Below the pieces are notes generated by a model. It was not told the origin of the DNA and did not search any database. It saw nothing but the letters and a program-made list of their open reading frames with translations. The translations under genes and the position numbers were made by a program. Of a stretch of 64,000 bases of DNA, positions 1 to 8,036 are shown piece by piece (the first letter of the stretch is position 1; the number at the start of each line of letters is the position of its first letter). The stretch spans positions 1 through 64,000 of the forward strand of contig DXJO01000027.1 in the NCBI GenBank assembly GCA_019057475.1, in the 5' to 3' direction. Source of the DNA: Candidatus Thorarchaeota archaeon (GTDB taxonomy: Archaea > Asgardarchaeota > Thorarchaeia > Thorarchaeales > Thorarchaeaceae).

Positions 1-1157
1 GCTGAATCTGCGACTAGTTTCACGTCCTCTCCACAGGCGTTTTCTGTTTCCGTCCAACTGGCGGCGACCAAATTACATGCAGCGTTCAGATCGCGGTCCA
101 TCTCCAACCCGCACTCATCACAGACGTAGACTCTGTCTGATAGGGTCAGGTCGCTCTTGATATTCCCGCAGACTGAACATCTCTTCGATGACGGGTAGAA
201 TCTTGGGGCTACAACAAGCTCAGAACCGTACCACTCACACTTGTACTCCAGTTGCCTTCTGAACTCGTAGAACCCCACATCAGCAATCACTCGGGACACT
301 CTCCTGTTCCTCAGCATCCCTGAGACACACAGGCCCTCAATCACTATCTGACTGTGGTTCTTGGCCAGATATGTCGTGATCTTGTGCAGTGTGTCTTGTC
401 GGATGTTGAAGACTCTTAGATGGAGTCTAGCAAGTCCAAGTCTTGCCCGCTCCCTGTTCTTGCTCCCTCTCTTCTTTCGTGATAGGCTTTTGGATAGTCG
501 CCTCAGCTTTCTCAGTCTCTTCTCCAGGACACGCGGATTGGAATACATAGTTCCATCGGAGAGTGTGGCCAGAGTCTTGACACCAAGGTCCACACCAACA
601 GGTCCACCACTTGGAGGTTCAGGGCTACCTATCTCCATCTCAACAGTCACTGACACATACCATCTATCAGCTCTTCTGGTCACAGTGGCCGACAGGACCC
701 TTCCTTTGAAGTAACCCTCTCTCTTCTCCTTGAACCTGATTCTTCCTAGTCGGGGTAGTTGAATCATTCGACCAACAAATCGGATGGTGCCAGTGAGCCT
801 GAAACTGTCATGAACACCCCGCTTCTTGAACCTGGGAAATCCCACTCTCTTCCCGCACTTCAGTCCCCGATAGAAGTTCTTGAAGGCGCGTTCAAGGTCT
901 CTCAGGGCCTCCTGTGGGGCACACTTGGATACCTCGTACATCCATGGGAAGGCCATTCTCTTTAATCGGTTCAGTTCCCTGTGTTGTGCAATCGCACTGG
1001 TAAAACGCTTCTTGTCCTGACTCTGACGGTAGAGTGCAATTCTTTGCTGCAGGCCCCAGTTGTAAGCAAAACGCGCACACCCGGCATGTCGAGAGAGCCT
1101 AGTCCTCTGCTGGTTGTTTGGGTCCAGTTCATATTTGAAGGCCCTAGCAATCAGCAT
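1..1157 (-). CDS. tnpB: TnpB (IS200/IS605 OrfB) RNA-guided nuclease, C-terminus cut by window edge
   Basis: The minus strand reads openly for 385 codons from an ATG and runs off the left edge. The RuvC-like nuclease motifs of TnpB are all visible: the first aspartate in GVDLGVK (about residue 190), the glutamate in IVIEGL (about 274) and the aspartate in MDRDLNAA (about 354). A zinc ribbon (C327, C330, C346, C349) sits between the last two. The N-terminus has the usual RNA-binding helical region followed by a basic FPRFKKR stretch. TnpB proteins of IS200/IS605 elements are RNA-guided DNA endonucleases whose guide RNA overlaps the 3' end of the gene; that part lies outside the window. No TnpA transposase is seen on the 5' side, so the element may be a tnpB-only type. 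All catalytic residues are kept, so it is probably functional. Confidence 0.93.
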   Translation of the reverse strand, partial: MLIARAFKYELDPNNQQRTRLSRHAGCARFAYNWGLQQRIALYRQSQDKKRFTSAIAQHRELNRLKRMAFPWMYEVSKCAPQEALRDLERAFKNFYRGLKCGKRVGFPRFKKRGVHDSFRLTGTIRFVGRMIQLPRLGRIRFKEKREGYFKGRVLSATVTRRADRWYVSVTVEMEIGSPEPPSGGPVGVDLGVKTLATLSDGTMYSNPRVLEKRLRKLRRLSKSLSRKKRGSKNRERARLGLARLHLRVFNIRQDTLHKITTYLAKNHSQIVIEGLCVSGMLRNRRVSRVIADVGFYEFRRQLEYKCEWYGSELVVAPRFYPSSKRCSVCGNIKSDLTLSDRVYVCDECGLEMDRDLNAACNLVAASWTETENACGEDVKLVADS

Positions 1158-1301
1158 GGAACATCCACACCACTCAATCCTGAGCAGTATGTTATAACCA
1201 CCTACAAAATGTCCAAGATTGCACAAGTTATTGGCAGCTGTTGCATACCCCTTTTTAGATGGAATCAGGTGACCATATGGAATTTCGTCGTTGGAGATCG
1301 G

Positions 1302-4300
1302 CTAGAGGTCAGCCGGTTCACTCTCAAAGGATTCGTCGTCGCCTTCTAGAGGACCGTTGTTCTCCATTTGAGGGTCGATACTCTCAAGGATGCCGTTTTC
1401 AATTGCATCGATGATCTGCTGGTAGATATTCCCTTCTTGGATCCCGCACATGGACATGCCATCAGCAAGCGAATCCAGTCCGAATCCATCTTCAGGAGGA
1501 TACGTCTCAATGTATGTCTGAAGACACTTCTGGTTTCGTGGGTAGGGAGCATCCTTCTTGACCCTGTATTGGCGAAGCAGGGCACCATCCATAACGTCAT
1601 CGAAGAGAGAGTCAAGCAGCCCGTAAACCGCATCATCTATGACTTCCCGGGGTGGGGCCGCCATGGTTTCGTCAAACATCTCGCCGACGGCTCGAGCATA
1701 CCTAACCATCCGGTCCTCCAGAGTCATTGTGGGTTTCACACCGACTATGAAGGCACATAGTAGATTCCTTGTGGGAACAATGCTGATGATGTCTGATATT
1801 GGAACGACGCCGAATTCCCAGTGCGGTGCCTCCACCTCAAATTCAGTCCTGAAATGAGTAATTGCTGTGATGAAGGCGGACATAAGCGCTTCGTCAAATC
1901 CGCCTTTCAGAATCTTGGAGTATACGGCTAGGCCGCTTGCCTTATGGATAACTATTATCCCGAGGATTCCACGGATGTCCTCGAACCGCCGCTTTACAGC
2001 AAGTATCGCAATGGCTTTCTTCCTCCTGTTGGCCCGATACATGCGTCGGCCAATAACGAGGGAAACAAGAGCAACAATGACAAAGGCAGCCTGCGGCACA
2101 ACGGTCTGGACAAATACCTGCACTTCATAGCCTGGAGGCATGTATTCGTAGACGTTAACCTGATATCCCTGATTCAGTACCTGGTGATTTTCTTTCGATA
2201 CCGAAATCTTGATGCTATACAGTTGATTGCCTGTCCATGGCACCCGGGTCTGGGATATCGTTGCTATGTAGGTGCCTTTTGAATCTGGGTCCTCCGTCAT
2301 CACGCCGATGTGCAGGTCTACCCCGCCTTGTGTGATAGTATAATTGACGAAAGCGTCCGAAACGGGCGTACCGGTGACATCCAGAAGGGCGAGGCTGAAG
2401 GTAAGATCTGAAGTAACCATCCAAGTTGGAGCGGCCATTTCAATCGTCAAGGGGATTCTGTTAACTTGGAACGCGACTGGCTGATTGACCATCTGATAAC
2501 CGTACTTCGCAAAGATCACGTTAAACGAAAACGTCCCAGTTTGATTCGCCTCAATAGTGATGCTGTAGTTACCGTCCCCGATTGGGGTGAATGACACCCA
2601 ATCTGGGTCAATGCCGGAGAAGCTAACGTCTGCATCAATAACCCCAGCTCCGCCTTCAATGCTATAGGCGAAAACATAGCTGGAGATATTGCCGATGTAG
2701 ACCGACGACAGGATGACTGGCACATCAAGGAAAGTCGGGTTTTCAGTAACGAACAAGACAAATTGAACAAATCCTGTTTGATGGTTCGCTTTCTGAGCAG
2801 TAATAGTTAGTTCCCATCGTCCCAGCTCATCAGCCTCGATTCGCAAGATGTAACCGTCACCATAGGGTTCGGCAGTCCAATTCAATGTTTCAATAGACGT
2901 GAACTCGACTTGGATTGAGGCCGAACTGACGTTAAGGCATTCCAATGTATTCTCATAATACATCTCAATCTCATAGACTGTCCCAAACACAACCGAAGCA
3001 GATGAACTACCTGAGGCTGTGTACAGGTCGGTATCGATTAGCGTCACGGATAAAATGACTGGCTGATTGATCATCTGATAACCGTATTTCGCAAAGATCA
3101 CGTCGAAAGAAAACGTTCCAGTTTGATTCGCCTTAAAGGTGATGTTGTAGTTACCATCCCCGATTGGGGTGAATGACACCCAATCTGGGTCAATACCTGA
3201 AAAACTAACGTCTGCGTCAACAACCCCAGCTCCGCCTTCAATGCGATAGGTGAAAACATAGCTGGAGATATCGTCGATGTAGACCGACGGAGGGATGACT
3301 GGGACATCAAGGAGAGTCGGGTTTTCAGTGACGAATAAGACAAATTGAATCACACCTGTTTGATGTAACGCTTTCTGAGCAGTGATAGTTAATTCCCATC
3401 GTCCCAGCTCATCAGCCGCGATTCGCAAGATGTAGCCCTCACCATAGGGTTCGACGGTCCAATTCAATGTTTCAATGGACGTAAACTCGACTTGTAGTAA
3501 TGCCAAACTTATATTCGCGGGAGTTTCATCTATTCGTTCATAAAACACCAGTATCTCGAAAAGCTGTGAAAATTCAATGGATGCCGAGGCAGCTCCACTA
3601 GCAACTCGGGATTGTGTTGGTATGTTTATCACTGTTAGAATGAATGCTGTTGTAGCGTTATTGTGATTTATTGCATGTGCATTGAAAACAATCTGATAAC
3701 TTCCAGGTAAACTTGAAGTCACTTCTATCGAGTACAATCCTCCGCCTAAGGGAGTGACTGTAGAGAAAAACAAGTCGGCAGGTGGATTAAGTGGCGAAAT
3801 CGTTGCATTATCTAGACCACCATAAATTTCGCTGCTGAAGTTTAATGTCACAATAGAATACTGGTCAACAGAAATGACCTCTATAGAAACATCTGCAATC
3901 AAATGTGATTGAATTGTTGTCGCAGTCAATGTGAATGATACGAACTGTGTTCGGTGATCGGTAAGAGAGGCATTAATGAGTAGAGTATATGTTGCGGTTT
4001 CTGTTGGGGTTAGGATGATTGAGAAGTATCCATTACCCTCATAGGTAGCGGTTGTATAATTCAGACCGGTTTCGGGAGTTGTGCTCTCCACGCTTACACT
4101 TGCTGTGTCAAGACCAAAGCCACTACTATTCGTATACTGAACCACTAACCGAAATTGCTCACCATATCTGATTATAGCTGCAGTCCCATTCTCAAGAGTT
4201 AGACTAGTGGAAATCTCACCCACAAAGATGAATAAAGCACCCTGACTTTCTTCGTAATAGTCCTTCGAGGCCGAGATTGTGATTGCATAACTACCTGAGT

Positions 4301-6509
4301 GGACAGCTGAAAATTCGATTGAGTAATCGCCGCCCCCTATATCAATCAGTTCAGCCCATATGATACCATCTGTTGGACCGGTGAAATCAATGCTCACATT
4401 TGCACCAGAGATTCCGGCCTCATAAGCATCCAAATAGCTGAAAGTCGCGAGATGGGTATCACCAAGACCAATCTCTGCAGTTGGATTGTCAATCGTTATG
4501 TCATTATCTGTAAAGCTAATTGTCAAGAAGAATTCGCAAGATACATCATCGAAGAAGGGTCTGCTCACATTGACTACAACAAGATGGTTACCAGGCCCAA
4601 TTAAGGAGGTATCGAATGTGCCTACCCACCAGTTATGTATTGAATCTGGTATAAAATTGACTGTTGTCACGGACCAATTTGCAGTTACGGAGGCGACTGG
4701 ATCCATCAAGAATTCGTTATTCTCTGAGTCTTGGTAATAAACGAAATTCGACACACTCAGACCACCTTCTGCGTGAATAACACTTTCATGGGGAGCCAGA
4801 CTAGCTCCATGATGGATCTCAAAGATCACATTGCCGAATGCCAATTCTGTACCGTTTGTCCAAGACACTTGCACTTGCCAGATGCCAGCTGTCGTATTTA
4901 GTGGGCCAAACTCCAACTGACTACCATTTATAATTCCGTTACTTCCTCCACTTATTGACTCAGAGAACCATTCTGTACCATTTGGCATGAACCATGATAT
5001 GTTAACATTCTGAGGTGCGTTTGGAATTGGAACAGATTCTCCAATTTCAATGAACGGCTTTGTAATGTTTGTGCTTCTAAACACAGTAGCGGGGAACCAA
5101 GTCAGTGTTGGTTCATTCAGCTTTAGAGTCTGAATGCTTCGGACATAGTTTGGAGATTCCAATCTAATTTCCCACCATCCCAACGTATAGAGAATCGCAT
5201 TAGGAATTGTGATAGTGCCCGAGTCAATAATACAAGATGAAGTAACTATTGTGCCAAATGGATTATAGACCGTGATGTTCTCCCAATCCACTGGATGGCT
5301 AATGATTAATGTAAAGTCATCTATATCAGGGAGCACACCAAGAAACGTGTAGAGTGTTAGCATACTACCTCCATTTAGTTGTGATGAGAAATGGACTCCA
5401 CCATCAGATTGGTTAGGCGATTGTGTTGAATTGAGATAGTGACTGCTCAACATTGTGCCAGTGTAATCAAACGAATAGGATAGATCTGAAGTAAATTCAA
5501 TCAGCACATTTTCAGATTTCCAAAGTGATGAGTTGATTATGCTCGCTAGCCCAGTACTTGTGCCGGCGATTACTACTGATTCCCCTCCAATGTTAAAATG
5601 AATATTGGCGTCATCGAATGTTGGACTTATCTCACCAACGAGTTTCATATTATCGATACAGAATCTAATGTACTTCTTAGTATGGGACACATTCCCATCA
5701 AAATACAGTCCAATTTTGAATTCAAATTGACTTCCTATGTCAGTCAAGTCCACCAAGACATTTCCACTATTATACCACGTGGAATCAAGAAGGGTTTCCG
5801 CTGTAGTGTTCCAAATTAACGTATCATCCACTAATGCGTGAAGTGTCACGTTAGAATTGGCTAATGGACCTCTATCGTATAGAAAATCAACATTGAAAAT
5901 GAAGCTCTCTAGATACGGTGTATTGTTGACTGTCTGTGTCCAGTATACATAACTCCCATTAACATGGAAATAGTCATCACCTGAACTATAACCATTGGCT
6001 GCTACACCTAATTCTTGATTTGAATATTCAGCAAGCATCTCCATATTTGAATCAGGACTGCCACTAACTGCATCCCAACCATATGGATAGAACAACACAG
6101 AACCGACTGGGTCTTTGGTTGCTCCCTCTATGCCTTCAGACACACTCCCATTTTCAACATATAATCGATTCAAATCCCAAAGATTTACTGAGGCTTTGCT
6201 ACCTACCCAATCATTTGCCACGTCAATTGTCAAATTTGCCATGACGTTAGTCTTTGAATCAGTTTCAGCATGTAGTGAGGAAGTGGTCTTATTTCCTCTT
6301 TGCTCGATCACAACGGGATTAAGAATCCCCTGAAGTTCATCTTGGCTGGGATAGTAATCTGTATCTACGGGGTCTATTTCGAGGCTTTCATCTAACGGTC
6401 CATCAGCCGACTCTAAGTTTCTCGAAATAGCGGTTTCGTCAAATGAAGTAAGACTTCCGCTAGCGAGAACTAGGAAGACAACTGTAATTACAAATGAACC
6501 TCGTTTCAC
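1302..6509 (-). CDS. Giant secreted/membrane receptor-like protein with Ig-like repeats and a cytoplasmic longin-like tail
   Basis: About 1,735 residues. A GTG start at 6509 is chosen because GAGGT lies seven bases upstream and the protein then opens with a basic, hydrophobic signal peptide (MKRGSFVITVVFLVL). A TTG 21 bases further upstream is possible. The outside part, about 1,460 residues, is rich in N-glycosylation-type sequons and in beta-sandwich repeats of about 90-100 residues ending in patterns such as GSYxI and GxWELTITA. One membrane helix follows (about 1467-1487), then a basic stop-transfer stretch and a cytoplasmic tail of about 250 residues. The tail starts with a roughly 100-residue segment of the form GIIVIHKASGLAVYSK...FDEALMSAFITAI, like the start of the longin-like protein at 44760. 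The end is acidic. The arrangement suggests a surface sensor or adhesin that signals or recruits inside the cell. The family is unnamed. Confidence 0.85.
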   Translation of the reverse strand: MKRGSFVITVVFLVLASGSLTSFDETAISRNLESADGPLDESLEIDPVDTDYYPSQDELQGILNPVVIEQRGNKTTSSLHAETDSKTNVMANLTIDVANDWVGSKASVNLWDLNRLYVENGSVSEGIEGATKDPVGSVLFYPYGWDAVSGSPDSNMEMLAEYSNQELGVAANGYSSGDDYFHVNGSYVYWTQTVNNTPYLESFIFNVDFLYDRGPLANSNVTLHALVDDTLIWNTTAETLLDSTWYNSGNVLVDLTDIGSQFEFKIGLYFDGNVSHTKKYIRFCIDNMKLVGEISPTFDDANIHFNIGGESVVIAGTSTGLASIINSSLWKSENVLIEFTSDLSYSFDYTGTMLSSHYLNSTQSPNQSDGGVHFSSQLNGGSMLTLYTFLGVLPDIDDFTLIISHPVDWENITVYNPFGTIVTSSCIIDSGTITIPNAILYTLGWWEIRLESPNYVRSIQTLKLNEPTLTWFPATVFRSTNITKPFIEIGESVPIPNAPQNVNISWFMPNGTEWFSESISGGSNGIINGSQLEFGPLNTTAGIWQVQVSWTNGTELAFGNVIFEIHHGASLAPHESVIHAEGGLSVSNFVYYQDSENNEFLMDPVASVTANWSVTTVNFIPDSIHNWWVGTFDTSLIGPGNHLVVVNVSRPFFDDVSCEFFLTISFTDNDITIDNPTAEIGLGDTHLATFSYLDAYEAGISGANVSIDFTGPTDGIIWAELIDIGGGDYSIEFSAVHSGSYAITISASKDYYEESQGALFIFVGEISTSLTLENGTAAIIRYGEQFRLVVQYTNSSGFGLDTASVSVESTTPETGLNYTTATYEGNGYFSIILTPTETATYTLLINASLTDHRTQFVSFTLTATTIQSHLIADVSIEVISVDQYSIVTLNFSSEIYGGLDNATISPLNPPADLFFSTVTPLGGGLYSIEVTSSLPGSYQIVFNAHAINHNNATTAFILTVINIPTQSRVASGAASASIEFSQLFEILVFYERIDETPANISLALLQVEFTSIETLNWTVEPYGEGYILRIAADELGRWELTITAQKALHQTGVIQFVLFVTENPTLLDVPVIPPSVYIDDISSYVFTYRIEGGAGVVDADVSFSGIDPDWVSFTPIGDGNYNITFKANQTGTFSFDVIFAKYGYQMINQPVILSVTLIDTDLYTASGSSSASVVFGTVYEIEMYYENTLECLNVSSASIQVEFTSIETLNWTAEPYGDGYILRIEADELGRWELTITAQKANHQTGFVQFVLFVTENPTFLDVPVILSSVYIGNISSYVFAYSIEGGAGVIDADVSFSGIDPDWVSFTPIGDGNYSITIEANQTGTFSFNVIFAKYGYQMVNQPVAFQVNRIPLTIEMAAPTWMVTSDLTFSLALLDVTGTPVSDAFVNYTITQGGVDLHIGVMTEDPDSKGTYIATISQTRVPWTGNQLYSIKISVSKENHQVLNQGYQVNVYEYMPPGYEVQVFVQTVVPQAAFVIVALVSLVIGRRMYRANRRKKAIAILAVKRRFEDIRGILGIIVIHKASGLAVYSKILKGGFDEALMSAFITAITHFRTEFEVEAPHWEFGVVPISDIISIVPTRNLLCAFIVGVKPTMTLEDRMVRYARAVGEMFDETMAAPPREVIDDAVYGLLDSLFDDVMDGALLRQYRVKKDAPYPRNQKCLQTYIETYPPEDGFGLDSLADGMSMCGIQEGNIYQQIIDAIENGILESIDPQMENNGPLEGDDESFESEPADL
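2475..2910 (-). repeat. Tandem intragenic repeat, copy A
   Basis: This stretch matches 3057-3492 at a fixed offset of 582 bases (194 codons), with about nine in ten bases identical by eye. It encodes an Ig-like repeat pair in the surface protein. Many of the differences fall at third codon positions, so the copies were kept under protein-level selection after duplication. Confidence 0.85.
3057..3492 (-). repeat. Tandem intragenic repeat, copy B
   Basis: Second copy of the 582-base-period duplication in the surface protein gene. Homology continues beyond the right end (bases 3493-3640 against 2911-3058) but is much weaker there. The well-conserved core is therefore shorter than the repeat period. 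Confidence 0.85.
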
Positions 6510-6552
6510 ATCTACAACCTCAAAGCCCAAAAGAAAAGAATTGGTTAATTGT

Positions 6553-6562
6553 TATAATTATA
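6553..6562 (-). promoter_or_regulatory. TATA-like box for the surface protein gene
   Basis: On the minus strand this reads TAATTATAAC, within an AT-rich stretch about 45-55 bases before the GTG start. The spacing suits an archaeal promoter with a short leader. Confidence 0.45.
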
Positions 6563-6583
6563 CTTCGTATCACAGCAATGAGT

Positions 6584-6590
6584 AAAAAAA
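6584..6590 (-). terminator. Oligo-T tract after the MptA gene
   Basis: A run of seven T on the minus strand lies about 65 bases past the stop of the GTP cyclohydrolase gene. Oligo-T tracts are the usual archaeal termination signal. No hairpin is obvious. Confidence 0.45.
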
Positions 6591-6656
6591 GTCATGATTA
6601 ACGATTAATGAATTTATATGTGAAGAAACAGCTATTGTGAATATCAATTATTTTCC

Positions 6657-7469
6657 CTATTCACCATTTGTAACAATTCTACCTTGTGCAATCACGTCAT
6701 GCTTGTGGATGCTCTCTAGGGATATCGCTTCTGCAAACATCTCCAGGTCCCTATCCTTGAACGCATCTCTCGCATGCTGGAGCGTGCTACGGCATAAATC
6801 CTCAACGAACTGTGGGTTGTCATGCATCTCCTTGGTTACATGCATCTCATCACTGAGCTTAAGGAGGGAGTATGTCTTGCTCGAGAAGGACTTCTCAATC
6901 ACCTCAATCATCTGCCCAAAGCTGGGTATCTGATTGGTCTCGCCAACAACACGCAATGCTCCAAGGGCTCTCTGCATGTGAGTAATCCCTTTGTTGTTGG
7001 CCATGCAATGAGGACACACAGTGTTGCCAATAACCTTGACCTCCACACTGTGTTTGTACGGATGTCCCGTTTCCTTTGTGGTAGCCACTGATACATCGCA
7101 GACCTCCCATGTTCTCTTCTTCGAAACCGGTGTCTTGCTTGCATAGCCGAACTCAAAGTCAAACCTAATCTCGCTGCGGCTGAAGCCATGCTTCTTAGCC
7201 AAAGCCTCTAGGTAGTGTATGTGAGCCTCTTCGACTGACTTGTAGACGCTGAACTCATCACTGATTACCTCAGTCATGGTTTCGACCAGCCGTGACATGT
7301 GGATGCCCTTGTGCATGGCAGGGAGGTCAATAGTAATTTCAACCTTCGGAATCAGGTGGTGCCTAACACCACTTCTGTCAATGATTACAAACGTCTTCAG
7401 ATTTCGTACTCCAACCTTGTTGAGCTGGATGTTGTACTTCGGTTGTTCGTCTTGTGTATCTACAACCAT
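6657..7469 (-). CDS. mptA: GTP cyclohydrolase of the MptA/FolE2 family
   Basis: 270 residues, the usual size for the MptA/FolE2 (GCYH-IB) family. Recognisable stretches are the N-terminal LNKVGVRNLKT, the ExxFxFGYASKTPVSKKRTWE-like core, and the metal-site segment with a conserved CPHCMA cysteine pair and MQRA. The enzyme opens GTP to a dihydroneopterin product, the first step toward methanopterin-type cofactors and, in some archaea, toward preQ0 for archaeosine. The gene follows a QueD/PTPS homologue by 25 bases in the same direction, and GGTGA precedes the ATG, so the two are probably co-transcribed and catalyse early consecutive steps. Whether the product is the cyclic phosphate (MptA) or the triphosphate (FolE2) cannot be read from the sequence. 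Confidence 0.88.
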   Translation of the reverse strand: MVVDTQDEQPKYNIQLNKVGVRNLKTFVIIDRSGVRHHLIPKVEITIDLPAMHKGIHMSRLVETMTEVISDEFSVYKSVEEAHIHYLEALAKKHGFSRSEIRFDFEFGYASKTPVSKKRTWEVCDVSVATTKETGHPYKHSVEVKVIGNTVCPHCMANNKGITHMQRALGALRVVGETNQIPSFGQMIEVIEKSFSSKTYSLLKLSDEMHVTKEMHDNPQFVEDLCRSTLQHARDAFKDRDLEMFAEAISLESIHKHDVIAQGRIVTNGE

Positions 7470-7494
7470 TGTTCTTCACCACTGTAAGTCCAAG

Positions 7495-7953
7495 TTACAC
7501 ACGATGGTCTTCATAGCAACCAAAGGCCCCCACGTTCTCACCAACACATACTTTCAATCTGTAGCCATCTGGAAATTCTAGATGTTGGTAGATGTATTCT
7601 GCAAGCAGTTCTGCAGTAGTCGCTGTCGCAGGTAAAACTACACAATCCTCCACAGGAAAGACGTACTTCTTGTCGCCAACCGTTACATCAACGGAATCAT
7701 CTGTTTCGTGAACTTGAACCGTGCGGGACTTGCCCGGCAACAGCACCTTATGATCCAGTTGCTCGCACACCTCAAGAGCCTGCCTCTTCACATCACGGAA
7801 ATCGATGACCATTCCATACTTGTTGAGGGAGCCCTCAATGATTATCTCGACAGTGTAATTGTGACCGTGAAGATTCTCGCAGCCATCACTTCCAAGAACG
7901 AAATGCGATGAACTGAAGTGAAGCTTCTGGTCGCTAACACGAATGCTGTGCAC
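7495..7953 (-). CDS. queD: 6-pyruvoyl-tetrahydropterin synthase / QueD family protein
   Basis: 152 residues. The zinc-binding histidines are visible in SSSHF and LHGHNY, with the catalytic-type cysteine four residues before HGH (GCENLHGH). YGMVIDF and the late ATAELLAEY segment with its glutamate are also typical. The GTG start is supported by GGAGGT six bases upstream. QueD makes 6-carboxytetrahydropterin toward preQ0 and archaeosine; archaeal relatives can instead serve pterin synthesis. The adjacent MptA/FolE2 gene fits either role. An insert of about 30 residues between the LDHK helix and the ATAELL strand makes it longer than bacterial QueD. Confidence 0.87.
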   Translation of the reverse strand: MHSIRVSDQKLHFSSSHFVLGSDGCENLHGHNYTVEIIIEGSLNKYGMVIDFRDVKRQALEVCEQLDHKVLLPGKSRTVQVHETDDSVDVTVGDKKYVFPVEDCVVLPATATTAELLAEYIYQHLEFPDGYRLKVCVGENVGAFGCYEDHRV

Positions 7954-8036
7954 GGGAAGACCTCCAGATACTGTCCCGTTACAATCTCGTCCTCATGTAA
8001 AACTGTCGGAAGACCCCTACCATATGCATTGCGAAA

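Noticed and set aside
1158-1301. IS200/IS605 left-end hairpin
   Set aside because: Only a weak 5-bp stem (CGGCT/AGCCG, 1299-1315) overlapping the neighbouring stop codon was found; not enough to mark an element end.
361-1349. Plus-strand reading frames across the first 1.3 kb
   Set aside because: They are antisense to TnpB, whose minus-strand frame carries all catalytic motifs.
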